The notes under the pieces are model-generated. The model saw only the letters and a list, made by a program, of their open reading frames with translations. It made no database searches and had not been told where the DNA came from. This document shows positions 29,704-41,974 of a stretch of 64,000 nucleotides of DNA, piece after piece; positions within the stretch are counted from its first letter, which is position 1, and each line of letters opens with the position of its first letter. The DNA is from [Phialemoniopsis] sp. UDSM-2020 (taxonomy: Eukaryota > Ascomycota > Sordariomycetes > Thyridiales > Thyridiaceae): the NCBI GenBank assembly GCA_018873225.1, contig JAEILZ010000001.1:5952001-6016000 (forward strand), read 5' to 3'. A program made the translations under genes and the position numbers.

Positions 29704-31116
29704 ATGAGCAGGACCGCCGAAACCGAGACCATCGCCATCGAACTGCAGCCACGACTGGAAGAGCTACCGGTAGCTGATGGCGGCGGTGAGATCTTGGGCA
29801 GAACTCCGCGCGTTCAGCAGCTGAAGCCGGTTGATCGGGGGCGAGATGCTTGGATAATATTGATCGCCGCCTTCATCTTCGAAGCCTTTTTCTGGGGTGA
29901 GTAGTAATTTTGCAGCAGCTAATCGGTGCAAGCTGGGCCCAGACTAACGCTGTCCACAGGCTTCCCAATGTGCTTCGGTGTCTTCCAAAACTACTATTCG
30001 CATCTTCCCGAGTTCCGGCAGGACAGCGACAACATCGCACTCATCGGCGTCTTAGCGCAGGGCCTGCCATTGCTGGCCACGCCACTCTCTACGATGCTGA
30101 TGCAGATGTTCCCGAAATATCATCGGCACCAGATCTGGATCGGCTGGCCCATGCTAATCCTAGGGCTCTTGACAGCGTCCTTTGCCCAGTCGGTGGACGG
30201 GCTCATCGGCACGCAAGGGGTCCTATACGGCATTGGCTTTGTCACAGTCTTGTGCCCGATCTTCGGCATGATCAACCAGTGGTTCGTCGCACGCAAGGGC
30301 ATGGCCTTTGGCGTCCTCTCGTCGGCGTCTGGTGCCACGGGTGCGGTGATGCCGTTCATCATTGAGGTGCTCCTGGCGAAATACGGTTATCGGACTACCC
30401 TTCGCGCTTGCGCCGTGGCCATGACCATTGTCACGGCGCCGCTGATCCCGCTGTTCAAAGACCGACTTCCGGCTTCGGAGCAAGTCGTATTGGCGAGGAC
30501 TGACTGGTCGTTCCTCCGCAAGCCGCTCTTTTGGGTGTACGCCGTCACCGTCCTCGTCCAGGGTCTGGGCTTCTACTTCCCCGTCGTCTTCCTGCCCACC
30601 TACGCGTCCGCGGTCGGCCTGCCTTCGATCCAGGGTGCCCTGCTCGTGGCGCTCATGTGCATCTCCCAAGTCCTTGGGCAGCTGTTCTTTGGCTACATGT
30701 CAGACAGGCTGTCTGTCAGTTTCCTGGCCTTGGTCTGCTGCGTGGCTGCTTCCATCGCGACTTTTGTCTTCTGGGGCTTGGGCAAATCGATCGCATTCCT
30801 GGTCGTGTTTAGCTTGGTCTACGGCTTCTTCGGCTTCGGATTCGGCACGATGAGGATCGCGATGGGCCGCGCCGTGAGCGACGACCCTGCGACTGTGTTC
30901 ACCATCTTCTCCATCTACGTGTTTCTGATGGGGATTGGCAACGTCCTCGTCGGGCCCATCAGCGCGGCCCTTCAATCCTCGGGGGGACTCACCCGCACGA
31001 GTTATGCGGCTGGCAAATACGAGGGCACCGTCATCATGACCGGAACGTCATCCTTGGCTGCCGGTCTCATATTGGTCCTGTGGCATGGCTACGACAAGGT
31101 GCTCCGCGTCAAGTAA
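29704..31116 (+). CDS. MFS transporter, monocarboxylate porter type
   Basis: Exons are 29704-29896 and 29960-31116 (intron 63 bp), giving 449 aa. A cytosolic N-terminus of about 45 residues leads into 12 predicted membrane helices. The first is GRDAWIILIAAFIFEAFFWG and continues across the splice as FPMCFGVFQNYY, a signature of fungal monocarboxylate-permease-like MFS members. The motif after helix 4 (QWFVARKGMAFGVLSSASGATGAV, split here as QWFVARKG and MAFGVLSSASG) is typical of that group. Likely substrates are small organic acids or related metabolites. It is 278 bp downstream of the C2H2/Zn2Cys6 factor on the same strand and convergent with the P1B ATPase. Confidence 0.9.
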
Positions 31117-31366
31117 TACAGCAGACTTCTCAGTGCCACTAGTGCCAGGCATCTAAGGTGATGTTTCACCGTGCATGGCAGTCCTGGATGGAAGGCAAAG
31201 GGATCCGAACGTGTTTGCAGGGCATGTTTTAGATCTCAGAAAGGGGATCTCCTATAATGTTCAGAGGTTCTCGAGAGTCATGAAGGAGAAGACGGTCAGA
31301 TTAGTCTATCTTGTGTATGAGCTTGAGTCTGATTCGCAAACAATCGCTTCTGAATGGTCGAATTTG

Positions 31367-34245
31367 TTACTTGTGATCGGCTTTGATGATATCATCCAGA
31401 CGTGCTCGCAAACGGAAGCTTTGAAGAGTCAAAAATATAGATGACCCTGACATGAGCAGAGCGGCAAGGGATCTGTGTCACTCGCGGTCAGGTACAGTGA
31501 ACAAGGTCGAGAAAGGTGGGTTCAGATAGGGACAAGGAGTGCTTGTACTCACGGCGACATTGAAATGGGCATGGGATTATATAGATCCGCGGCCAGGCTG
31601 ATTGCAACCACGTTGTAGACCAGAATCCAGTAGACGTTGAATCTCACTTGATCCATGGTCAATTTGGCCATTTCGTACAGGTCGAGCAATGATTGAAGGT
31701 TCGAATTCACGATGATAACGGCTCCGCCGGCAGCACTAAGGGCCGAATCTGTTTGAAGGCCGACCCCAACACCCGCCACCGCGAGTGACGGAGCATCGTT
31801 GAGGCCGTCTCCCACCTTGTCTTTAGGTTAGCACGTGGGAATCGAAGCACCGAGACCACTAGAGAGCATACCATTGTCACGACTTGGCCCGACTGTTGCA
31901 AAGCCTCGATGCATTCTTTCTTGTCTTCGGGTAATGCTTGGGCTTTGATGATTGGCAGGTTCAGTTGTCGAGAGACGCGTGAAGCAGCGCCGTGGGTATC
32001 CCCGGTGAGCTTCGCACATGCTAATATCAGTAATCATTCGGACAGTGAACACTCTCAAGGTTATTATCCATACCATCCCGCACGAGTAACCTTCCGAGAC
32101 CAGGGCGTCGACGACAGTTGAGGCTTCGTCTCTTACCAGATCCTATGAAAATTAGTCAGGCCTCCGCAGCTCTGGAGCAGGAAGATCTTTCTTACGCTTA
32201 TGAGCATCGATCCAGCATATTTCCCGTCAAATCCAATGTGGACGACAATCGTTCCGGTGGTGTGGGCTGCAAGACGTTCGGGAACACCCTCCACTCCACC
32301 CTCTTCAAGGTAACGCGTGCTCCCTAAGATGACCTGACGCCATGGTTGCGTCGGAATCTGCACGTCACCTGTGATACCCTTGCCAGCATCGCAAACGATA
32401 TTCCGATGGGTCAGGGAAGGCTGCTTCTTTAACCAAGCGGCACCTCCCACGCGCCTCAGTCCTGCGCTGAAAATAGCACGGGCGATGGGATGTTGATTAA
32501 GTACTTGACCTTCTAGAATGCAAGCATATTCCCACAGTAAACTTTGGCTATTTTCCCAACTAGGTGAGACGAGCAAGCCTTCCACGTCGAGCTTGGCATG
32601 CGTAAGGGTTCCCGTTTTGTCAAAGACCACTGTGCGAGACCTCTGGAGCTTTGAAATTGTGCTGATGCCGCCAGTGATGATAATCCCTTGTCGACTGGCA
32701 TATACTGCGGAGAATGGTGACTGTGAGTTCATGATTTCAATTGTCTATCGAATGTTCAAGGAGAGATATAAGCAACATACCGACAGCAGCGACCACGGCC
32801 GAAGGAATGGCCAATCCGACGGCGCATGGGCACGCGCTTGTGAGGATGGTGATTACTCGCGTGACATACTCGTGGAATAACTCATATCGTGGCATCTCAT
32901 CGGCGTGCGGATAGAGCTTGTAGATGGGTGCAGTGATGGCGATGAATATGACGACTGATACGAAATAGTTCGTAACAACATCGAGCAGCTTGTATTCTCC
33001 GGAGCTGTTGGCGTTCGAATCCGTCGCGCACTGCACGAGCTTCGTATGGAACGAGTCGCTTTGTTCTCTCTGCACCGCACAGATCAAGGGTTCGCTCAGA
33101 TTGCGTGTCCCTCCGAGGAGAAGATCTCCTGTTGCCTTCCTGACCGGTAATGATTCCCCTGATATGATGGCTTCTCCGATGAGTGAGGAGCCTTCAAGAA
33201 CACAAGAGTCGCATGGGATGAGCGAGTGCGGCTGGACCACGATCTTGCCACCCGCTCTGAGGTATGAGCTTGGTACTACCTGTCATCAGCTTAATAGTCT
33301 GATCATCTTCCACTTTTTGAAATATCACATCAAGAATGGACATACCTCTAAGCTGGGCCACAGAGTGGCTAACTCCGTCTCCAAGACAGGTTCATAGATA
33401 CGAACAAGCTCGCTCGATGCTGATCGTCGTGACAGCACGTCAATATACCTGCCTCCCACGACAACAAGCCCCAGTCCAACCACAGTGGTGTAAAACGAAC
33501 TAGATGCGACGGAACCCTTTACAACCCAGTCCATGAAGGGGAGAAGAGAGCCCAGGATCATCGCCAAAGACGTCAACGAGTTCATGTTGGGATGGGCACC
33601 TCGTAAAGATCTCCAGCCGTCCTCGTGTATCCATCTAACTGGGAAGAGCTGGACATACCATACGATTGCCAGGGACGACAGGTGTATTCCGGACCTAGCG
33701 CCCCGGGCCAAGGAAGACTCGTGGGAGGTGAAATATAGCAGCAAAGCTAGTCCTTGGAGGAGCGCCGTATGTCGTCCGAGGTGGGAGAACGTGGAAGCCA
33801 GTTGCTCCACGGCTTCCCCGTGCTGGAGAATCTCGATGATCTGCCGCGGCGATCGAGGCCCCAGTTCAGCCTCGTATCCGAGGTCGCGAATGCTTGCGAG
33901 CACTTGATTCACATCCAAGCTTTGATTCGGAAGAGCAATAACAGTAGCTTGCTGGATGGTCAACGACACGCGGACCTTGTCCACTGTCGGAAGTGCCGAC
34001 ACTGCATATTCTACGGCGCTGGTGCAGGCGCCGCAAGTCAGACCGCCGAGTGAAACAATGAGCGACGATGACTGGGCATGGCTGTTTCCAGTGCCACCGG
34101 CTCGAAGCTGATGAGATCTGGTGGATCCAGCACTCCAGGAATGTTGCTTGTCTTCATTGTATCTTATGCCGTCACCAATGTCTAGAAACTGACACGCTTT
34201 GACGAGTTGGCCGATACAGAACGCGGCGATGTAGCAGCAAGCCAT
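31367..34245 (-). CDS. Copper-type P1B ATPase with one N-terminal HMA domain
   Basis: Seven exons on the minus strand: 34245-33346, 33279-32781, 32704-32196, 32142-32074, 32009-31872, 31815-31553 and 31472-31367, giving 827 aa. One heavy-metal domain carries GLTCGACTSA. Core motifs are SGES, the transport-site CPC (SACPCAVGL), DKTGT phosphorylation site, QHPIARA (HP motif), MLTGD and VGDGLNDAP. The tail contains the YN of helix 7 and MSGSS of helix 8, as in Cu+ pumps. Several family motifs span introns and appear only after splicing. The last exon, carrying helix 8, is easily missed. The first ATG is 34245; codons upstream stay open until a TGA, and a small upstream exon cannot be excluded. 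Function: copper (or silver) export or delivery. Confidence 0.88.
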
Positions 34246-34865
34246 GGTAAGGGAAACTTCTGGTCGTGCCAATGCGTACGAGGGGTCAAAGATTCAGAAA
34301 ATATAGCAGACTGTCACTCTAGTCAGTTATCCAGAGGACATCTCAGCTCTGAGTGATACTCACGTTGGAGGAACAACCGTTCAGCACAAGTTGGACCGGA
34401 TCGGGAAGCCTATGGCGGAGATCGTGTGGGGCTGGGTATGAGCGCTCCGAGGCGGACCGCGACAGGCCTAACCAAAAGTGGATGATCCGTCTTAAGGAGG
34501 AGACGGTTGAACACTCCGAATATTACCAGTTTCAGGAGGATCTTCAACTAGCCATAGATCGTTCGACGGTAATTCGACTCCAAGATAAGGTAATTGAGAA
34601 GCTGAGTACAATGATTTGGTGTGTTGGACCTTTGAGAACATTGCCAAGTTATCAGGACCTTGATCATTAGCTTTGAACCGGTGATGGCTTTTACAGGCAA
34701 CGGTGGCGGTCCGAACAGACCCACACCACAACCCGGGGAGACACTCTATCACGGGCGGCTATAAGGGAGCCGCCCTTGGCCAATGGGATGCCAAATTGGG
34801 GATCAGCCGATGCATCCCTTTCTCGTGTGTAAGCTACTCCAACTGATTTCACAAAGTCTGCAAAA
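34246..34865. promoter_or_regulatory. Divergent promoter with two CGG(A/T)CCG sites
   Basis: The region lies between the copper ATPase (minus) and the acyl-CoA synthetase (plus). CGGACCG occurs at 34453-34459 and CGGTCCG at 34707-34713. The heptamer is an inverted CGG pair with a 1-nt spacer, the kind of site bound by Zn2Cys6 dimers, and recurs between the genes up to 47.2 kb. Confidence 0.55.
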
Positions 34866-36831
34866 ATGGCTAGTTTTCAAAGCCCCCAACAGCCTCTCGA
34901 CGCTCCAGCCATCGTTGCGGGCCCGACAACACCAAGCCTGTGGCGAAAGACACTGGGAACGCTCATTGCGGAACAGGCAGATCGCTTTGGGTCAGCAGAT
35001 GCAGTGGTTGTTCCATGGCAGGCCAGGCGTCTCTCGTACCGGCATGTTGCCGACCGGAGCATGCAGGTCGCAAGACGTCTCCTGGCCCTGGGACTGAGAC
35101 ATGGCGATTCGGTCGGAGTCATGGCTGGCAATCGTGTTGAGTACGTCGAGGTCTTCATGGGCGCTGGGAGAATCGGCTGCCACGCGGTAGTGCTCAATAA
35201 CACGTACTCTCCAAGCGAGCTCTGTCAGGCGGTACTTCGAGCGGGTAAGTGTTGACCCTCGCCGTAGTTGATCTGGCGAAGCTAAGCGAAGAGCAGATTG
35301 CAAGGTCCTCTTCATGGCAACAAAGATCGGACCAAAGTCACTTGGCGCACACATCTCGAAAGTACTCGAACTATCTCGGACACAAACGAATCTGCAACAT
35401 ATCTTCTGCTTTGGCAAATACTCGCCTGCGGGTTTTGGAGCTCAAACGTATAACGAGTTTCATCACGGCTCGATGGCTGATATAGATCAGGTGAAGCAAG
35501 CCGAAAGCCGTGTTGTGGCATCTGATATCTTGAATCTCCAGTTTACCTCCGGTATGTCTTTTCCCCTCAATGGGAGTGAGTGAGTGACCAGAAGCTAAAT
35601 AGTGTTGCTCAGGAACCACTGGAGTACCCAAAGCGGTTTGCCTAACACACTCGTGAGTATACAAGCCGCGAAGCCTGGTACAGAACCGAGAACTGACGCT
35701 ATAAAGAAACGTGCTTAACGATGCTAGATTCGTTGGACGTGCGATGCGCTTGACAACGGCTGACATCGTGTGTTGCCCTCCGCCGCTGTTCCACTGTTTT
35801 GGCTTGGTTATGGGCCTTCTTGCCAGCTTCTGCTATGGGAGTACTATCATCTTTCCATCCGATAACTTCGATGCCGATTTGACAGTGCAGGCTGTCGTCA
35901 GAGAGCACGCAACCGCGCTCCTGGGCGTACCGACAATGTTTATAGCTGCGATGGAAGTAGTCAAACGGAAGGGTTACCAGCTGACGAGCGTCCGCACTGG
36001 TCTTGCAGCGGGAGCCATGGTGACTCCGGCCTTAATGAACGGTATTCGAGAAAAACTTAATATCGAAGGGATGCTCATTGCGTACGGAATGACCGAGACT
36101 AGCCCCGTCACGTTCATTACCTCCCTTGACGATAGCCCGGAGAAGCGGTATACGAGCATTGGGCGAGTTCTACCCCATACCATGGCCATGGTTGTGGACA
36201 GCCAGTGTTCAGCCCTCCCCTTTGGACAAAAAGGGGAGATCTGCACTGCAGGATTTGCACTTCAGAAGGGATATTGGAAGGACGAGGAACGGACTAAACA
36301 AGTCATGAGATACGATGAGAATGGAGTCAGGTGGATGCACACAGGCGACGAAGGGTTCATCAGCGCCGACGGATACGGCCACGTTACTGGTAGGATCAAA
36401 GATCTCATCATTAGAGGTAATGCGTTCCCGATGATTCTCTTGGTCTCAATAAACACTGCTAACTCAAGGATGGTCTAGGTGGGGAGAATATTTCCCCCAG
36501 CGAGATCGAGGATCGGCTGCTGGAACATCCAGACATCGGCGAGAGCTGCGTGGTGGGTCTTGAGGATCCAAGATATGGAGAAGCGGTTGCCTGCTTCCTT
36601 GGCCAGTCACAGGGTTCGAGCGAGAGACCGTCCCACGATGACGTGCGCAGCTGGGTGTCGCAGAAGCTGGGTCGTATAAAGGAGCCTCATCATATCTTCT
36701 GGGTCGGCGACCCGGGCGTTGGCCATGAGATACCAAAAACTGGCAGCGGCAAGTATCAGAAGCATTTGGTACGGAAAATCGGAAATGGGTTACTCAAGCT
36801 GATAGAAAGACATCCAACGCCCAAGCTTTGA
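34866..36831 (+). CDS. AMP-forming acyl-CoA synthetase / CoA ligase
   Basis: Exons are 34866-35244, 35297-35551, 35613-35652, 35707-36416 and 36479-36831, giving 578 aa. The adenylate-forming P-loop TSGTTGVPKA is assembled across introns 2 and 3. Further motifs are YGMTET, HTGDEG, the hinge GRIKDLIIRGGENISP (split by intron 4) and the catalytic-lysine region KTGSGKYQK. All are intact, so an active ANL-superfamily acyl-CoA synthetase is expected. The C-terminus ends PKL, a weak non-canonical peroxisomal signal. It is the first gene of a six-gene catabolic-type cluster and carries two CGG(A/T)CCG sites upstream. The substrate is inferred to be a medium or branched carboxylate (geranate in the monoterpene hypothesis). 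Confidence 0.88.
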
Positions 36832-37653
36832 GATGCCACGAGATCTGGGTGTGGACGGGTATCACAGACTAGATGCGGTTAGATCGAAGAGAAGCTGTTA
36901 CTTGTCATTCTCTTGGCTCGGTGCTACAACACATCTATCACGGTTATTGAATCCCGTCTTACACCCGTCTTTGTCCAGTTAGCCCCCCGGAGGAATCCTC
37001 ACAGTGTAAAGACTTAGGGCGCTTTGTTGATACCCCACACAGTATCAAAGTGTGGTCATTGAGCGGGGTCCGCGAGAAAGACGGCTCGAGGATCTTGTCC
37101 CAATATGAATAAGGGGGGAAGTTCTTTCAAAGCATACGATTCAGACAACATCCTGACTTTTACAATTCATCGATATGCCGGGTAGAATGGGTCGTAGTAC
37201 TAGATATGAAAACATCAAATAACAATCTCAGATGTGTAGATCGGGGTTGCAAAGTTAATGGTCTCTGACCAGAGGATAGACTCAGTGTAGGATATGCGAT
37301 GAAACCTAGGATCGACCCCATGGGGTTGTCGATGGGGCAGCACCCACACATCAGCTCATTCGCACGACTCCCGTATGCCAACGAGCCAAGCACTGCTTAG
37401 CGTAATTAGTAGCAGGGTGGGTGCCATGGTGCAAGGTCGATTTCCCCGCCTTCGAATTCTCACGAGCTGCTCGGGGGCTCTTTGCGCTTTGCTCTCTCTG
37501 CAAACCCCTCTTGTCCCCGGTGTCGTCACTCTTCTCGCTCCCGAACCCCCAAGTTCCAATCCAGTCCCCGACCGTGAAGACGACACAAAACTGTTGAAAG
37601 CCTGCAGCGGTGCAGTCGAATTGCGCTCTATGTAAGGACGGGGTCTGTCGACA
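36832..37653. promoter_or_regulatory. Promoter region of cluster regulator
   Basis: 822 bp without a supported ORF. A related half-site pair, CGGGGTCCG (CGG-N3-CCG), lies at 37064-37072. Otherwise nothing distinctive. Confidence 0.4.
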
Positions 37654-40291
37654 ATGACGGTCCCTGGCCCTCCGAATGAGATGCTTTCGTGGCACTCCCC
37701 TCCAGATCAGTCGGCCCCGTGGTTTGGAGCGAATGAGCGCAATCCGACCATGACTGGCGCCATCCGACGGATCCGTCAAGCATGCAGACACTGCCGGTAC
37801 GTCTTACGGAACGAGCTCTGTGGTCTTTCACTCCCGTCTTGTCTGGCGCATGGCTGGACTGTCGGTACTGGGTTGAAAAGCCGCAGAGCTTGACACATTA
37901 AGCGCCGAGGTCTTGGATGGATTGCTGACATTGTCTCTTCTCTAGTCATCGCAAGACTAAATGTTCCGGCGAAAAGCCAAGGTGTAAGAACTGTCAGAAG
38001 GCTGGTCGAAGTTGTCACTACGAGCCCTTTCACCGGACCCAGCCATCGAGAGGCTCAACTGAGACGCGGGCATCTACATCCCTTGCTATGGACTCCTTGG
38101 GTCCAGAACTACAAAATGTATGATCCGGCCTAGCCGCTGTATTTGGTACTTGAGCCGTTCCACTGACCCCCTAGGATAGCCTGCTTTGCTCAAGAGAATC
38201 AAACACATCGAGAGCCAGCTGGACTGGTTGAAGCAGTTGACGGTGCCTGACGACCAGGACACGAATGATACAAGGTTCGGCACGAACTCATATTCGCTTC
38301 ACTGGATCATGTAAAGCTAATACGTCTGCCAGAAATGCTGCCATGGATCAGGGTACCAGTCCTGTCTCCGTGTCTAGCTCCGACTTCCCCATCCTACAGA
38401 CGCAAGGATTGCAACACGCATCTTCTACCTCCCCAACTCAACGACGACTATCACAGACGATTACGCATAGGTCGGACTCCTTTGATGTACCGTGAGTTAC
38501 AGCAGGCCCAGTACCCATGCGTGTTGACGTGCACGACACTCAGAGATGAGACAATTGACGAGTATGTGTAGACGTTTTTCAACACTTCCTCCACATCCGG
38601 TCATGCAATCATTGGTCGATACATACTTTCAGCATGCCCACAACCAACCGTACTCGTACTTTCAGGAACAAAGCTTTCGAGAAGGCCTAGCACTGGGCCA
38701 CCTGCCCAAGTGCTTAGTATATGCAGTTCTCGCGTCGGCACTCAGATTCTCCAAAGATGCGTATTTCAACGGCGCGAAGGAACAGGCCATAGAAGCCTAT
38801 GCCAGGGAGGCTTGGCTGTCAGTGCTGAATGATCATATGACGTTAGAGAACTGTCCCAATCTACATGTCGCCCAGACAACCAACATACTGGCAATTATAG
38901 ACTTTACAGGTGAGCCACAAGACTGGAGTCAACGAGTATCTTATTGTGGGAGTACCAGCTGACTCGACCGGCCGCCAAAGCTGGGCGGACTAGTTCGGGA
39001 TGGCTGAAGATCGGCCTGGCTGTGCGGATAGGCCAGGACCTGCAACTGATGAAAGAGCCTTCTCCTACATACCCCGTCATCGAGCAAGAACAGCGCAGGC
39101 GGGTGTTCTGGTCAATATACCTTCTAGACAAGCTGGTCTCCTGCGGCCGGAGCCGCCCGCCCGGGATTCATGACGAAGATTGTCAGGTCCAGCTGCCCTG
39201 TGACGAAGACATGTTTCGCAAGGGCGAGTTTCAACGAACAGCCACGCTGCACCAGATCTCAAATTGGGCCACAGAGTCGGATCATATCGGCGGCAACTTT
39301 GCTTTGACGATACTTGCAGCGTCTGCTCTCGGGAGATGTGCACGCTACACTCTGCACCAGTGTGAGATGGACGAGATGGCCCCTTGGGACGCAAGGTCCG
39401 AGTACGCCTCCATCAACAATTATCTCAACCTTGTCAACCACCATTTGTGCGTCGAGACCACGCCAATTCAGAGGATCATGGAAAAGTGTACAGGACCAGA
39501 CGGCTTGCCTAACTGGAGGGATGCGGCGCACTTGATATTCTCTCACGCGATATATCATCTCTCCTACTGTCTCCTCAACCACCCCTTTCTACTAAGGCTT
39601 CGACTCCAGAAGCTCAAGGCTCGCACTCCTGTCATCTTCTTAGAACGCTCAATACAGGCGAGCTGTGAGCATGCAAGCATGATGATTGACCTCCTGAGCA
39701 AGGCCTCAGAAGCCGGTTTCCCCGTTCAGGCGTCGTTCTACGCGTACGCAACAACGCTCGCCGGTAGCATCATCACTATGGCAATCAAAAATGCAAAAGC
39801 ACCAACTACCGCTTCTGTTACGACGCTTCAAGAAAATGCCCAACAGGCACTGTCTATACTAGAACGAATGGGCCATGTTTGGGAGCATGCCTCCAAGATG
39901 GTGAGTCAATTTCGCTGTTGGACATCCCTACTTTCATGATACTGATGCCTGGTCCCATAACGTAAAGCACCAACAATTGATTCTATTTGGCGCCAGTGAG
40001 GTTGCATCTACAGTTATTCTAGATGCCAACACGTCAGCGGACACAAGCCCGGAACTCGAGGAGATGATGTGGCCAATAGTTGACTATGGCCTCATGTGTA
40101 GTCGGTCCCAAGTATCTGATGAAAGTGCCTTAAGACCACAACAGCCAATGTTTGAAGATACGTCTTGGCTTTCGGCCCTGGATTTCAGTACCGGCCTCGA
40201 CCCGACTACCGAACTCGCAGATTGTGGTCTGGATATTGGTGATGCTATGGGACAAGATTTCCTCGCGTACAACATAGAATGTTCGATTTGA
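37654..40291 (+). CDS. Zn2Cys6 transcription factor within the catabolic cluster
   Basis: Seven exons: 37654-37796, 37946-38117, 38180-38274, 38333-38491, 38572-38909, 38981-39900 and 39968-40291, giving 716 aa. The zinc cluster is split by intron 1 and reads C-x2-C-x6-C-x6-C-x2-C-x6-C (ACRHC ... KTKC ... RCKNC ... SC). A short linker and heptads (ALLKRIKHIESQLDWLKQL) follow, then the fungal-specific TF domain (LPPHPVMQSLVDTYF; RRRVFWSIYLLDKL). The acceptor of intron 4 is the least certain (38572, or 38551 or 38563, all in phase). It sits inside the LDI/ADH/ALDH/CoA-ligase cluster, so it is the natural candidate to bind the CGG(A/T)CCG sites. Targets are inferred, not shown. Confidence 0.85.
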
Positions 40292-40859
40292 AACTGGGAT
40301 TGTAATGTAATTATTCCTGTCATCGGCTTCCAACAGGCTGTTTAATGACAACACTTGATTAACACAGTATCGAGATGTCCAATCAGACATTCGGCGGTGG
40401 ATGCTTGAAGTGCCTTGCCAACGCCTTGCCGGGAGGGTACATGTGTCCCACCTCCTCTAAGAGAGCCGACCGCGCGGACCGTCCCTTGCCAGTCCGACTT
40501 AACCCGGACCGGAGAGCGGCACGGTTGGTTGGCCCAACAGATGTTTACCCGCTCGGACAGCGGGGACAAGTTTCCAAAAGGTCTAATGCAACTTGAGTAA
40601 AAGTCCTGCCAACCGAATTCGCCTGGCTCTTTCTGTAGCTTGAGTGCACTATGATCAAGCGTTGCGATGATCTTTGATGCATAGTTCAAGACGGTCCGGA
40701 TCGACTCATTCCATGAGGCGGAAGGCAGAGACTGCAAACATTAAACCCGAGTTCTTCCCATCTCATTACGAATCTGTTAATATCAAACACTAGCTGGCGA
40801 GATTTAAATTAGATATCTTCAAATCTGCTACCATTACTCAAAGCATCACTCTTTCCACC
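40292..40859. promoter_or_regulatory. Transporter promoter with three CGG(A/T)CCG sites
   Basis: CGGACCG occurs at 40475-40481 and 40505-40511, and CGGTCCG at 40692-40698, within 400 bp of the transporter ATG. The region also has a longer inverted pair TCCG-N8-CGGA around 40493-40508. No ORF. Confidence 0.6.
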
Positions 40860-41974
40860 ATGTCTGCTCCACACGCCGAGATCAAAGCCAATGGCAAAAC
40901 TGCTCTCGACCTTGAAACCGCAGAGGACAATGGCCTCCGAGCCCTCCGCTCCGCCCAAAGCGTGACTTTAAGTCCCGAGCTATTCGAAAAGCTCTATCTC
41001 TCACCACCTAACAAAGCTGGTGGGAACCTTCGGCGCACGTTCGGCAATCCGACACCAATGTAAATAAAGGCTATCTCAGTGTCATGATTTCTCGGAGGCC
41101 ACTTACTAATAGATTACAGCGCCATCGTGGGGTTTCTACTTTCACTGATGCCCTTATCATGCGACTTGATGGGCTGGCGAGGAGCCGGTGATTTTGGCGT
41201 TGCGACCATGTACGTACTGATCTACAGCCCCAAGGTCGGGTGATCTAACACGGCTTCATTAAACAGAGCGGTGTACTTCTTCATGGGTGGTCTCTTGATG
41301 TTCCTAAGCGGCCTTCTCGAATGGGTAGTTGGCAACAGCTTCCCTGCAACAGTCTTCACCAGTTTCGGCGGTTTCTGGCTGGCTTTTGGGGGTACCCTGA
41401 ATCCAAGCTTCGGCGCGTATAGCTTCTATGCCACGGACCCTGATACACCAAAAACAGGCATGGCCGCCGCCAAGTTCAATGCCAGCTTGGGTAAGCCTCT
41501 TTGACTTGTTGAGCGGAATGCAGATTCTCGCCCCCACGTTCTTTTCTTCGGAAAGCTCACACCCATGTCATCTCAGGTTTTTGGCTACTGTGTATGGGCC
41601 TTCTCGCATTCGTGTACCTCATCTGTGCTTTGCGCACAAACATCGTCTTTGTCATCATCTTCATGAGTCTACTACCGGCGTTCGGCATGCTCACTGCCGC
41701 ATTCTGGGCGATGGCGGCCGACTATGAAGGGAGCTCAGCCAAAGTAAACAAGTTATTCGTGGTAAGGTTTTCTTCTACGTTGTTCCGTTTTGGATTTTCG
41801 ACTCTATTCCATGCTAACACGGTTCAAAAGGGGGCCGGGGCGTCACTCTTCGTGACGTGTTTCGCGGGCTGGTATATCCTCGTTGCCATCATGTTTGAGA
41901 TTGTTGACTTTCCATTTCAGATTCCTGTGGGAGACTTGTCTACCGTGATCAAGGGAAGAAGTCAAAGAAAGTAG
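40860..41974 (+). CDS. GPR1/FUN34/YaaH-family carboxylate (acetate) transporter
   Basis: Exons are 40860-41059, 41120-41209, 41267-41490, 41577-41761 and 41831-41974, giving 280 aa. The family signature NPxPxxxxGF is created across intron 1 (FGNPTP then IAIVGF). Six membrane helices are visible, including the conserved FGGFWLAFG. The N-terminal 80 residues are cytosolic. Known fungal members (Ady2/Ato1, AcpA) move acetate and related short carboxylates with protons; some are linked to ammonium export. The place in the cluster and three upstream CGG(A/T)CCG sites suggest uptake or release of a pathway carboxylate. Substrate specificity is not visible in the sequence. Confidence 0.92.

Noticed and set aside
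35245..35706. Apparent frameshifts in the acyl-CoA synthetase
   Set aside because: Three short introns (35245-35296, 35552-35612, 35653-35706) restore one continuous family sequence, so the gene is intact.
38492..38571. Apparent TAG stop inside the cluster Zn2Cys6 gene
   Set aside because: The TAG is the 3' splice site of an intron; several acceptors keep the frame, so this is not a nonsense mutation.
40493..40508. TCCG-N8-CGGA resembling an acetate regulator (FacB) site upstream of the transporter
   Set aside because: FacB-type consensus is loose and one arm is part of the more regular CGG(A/T)CCG set; kept only as an alternative.
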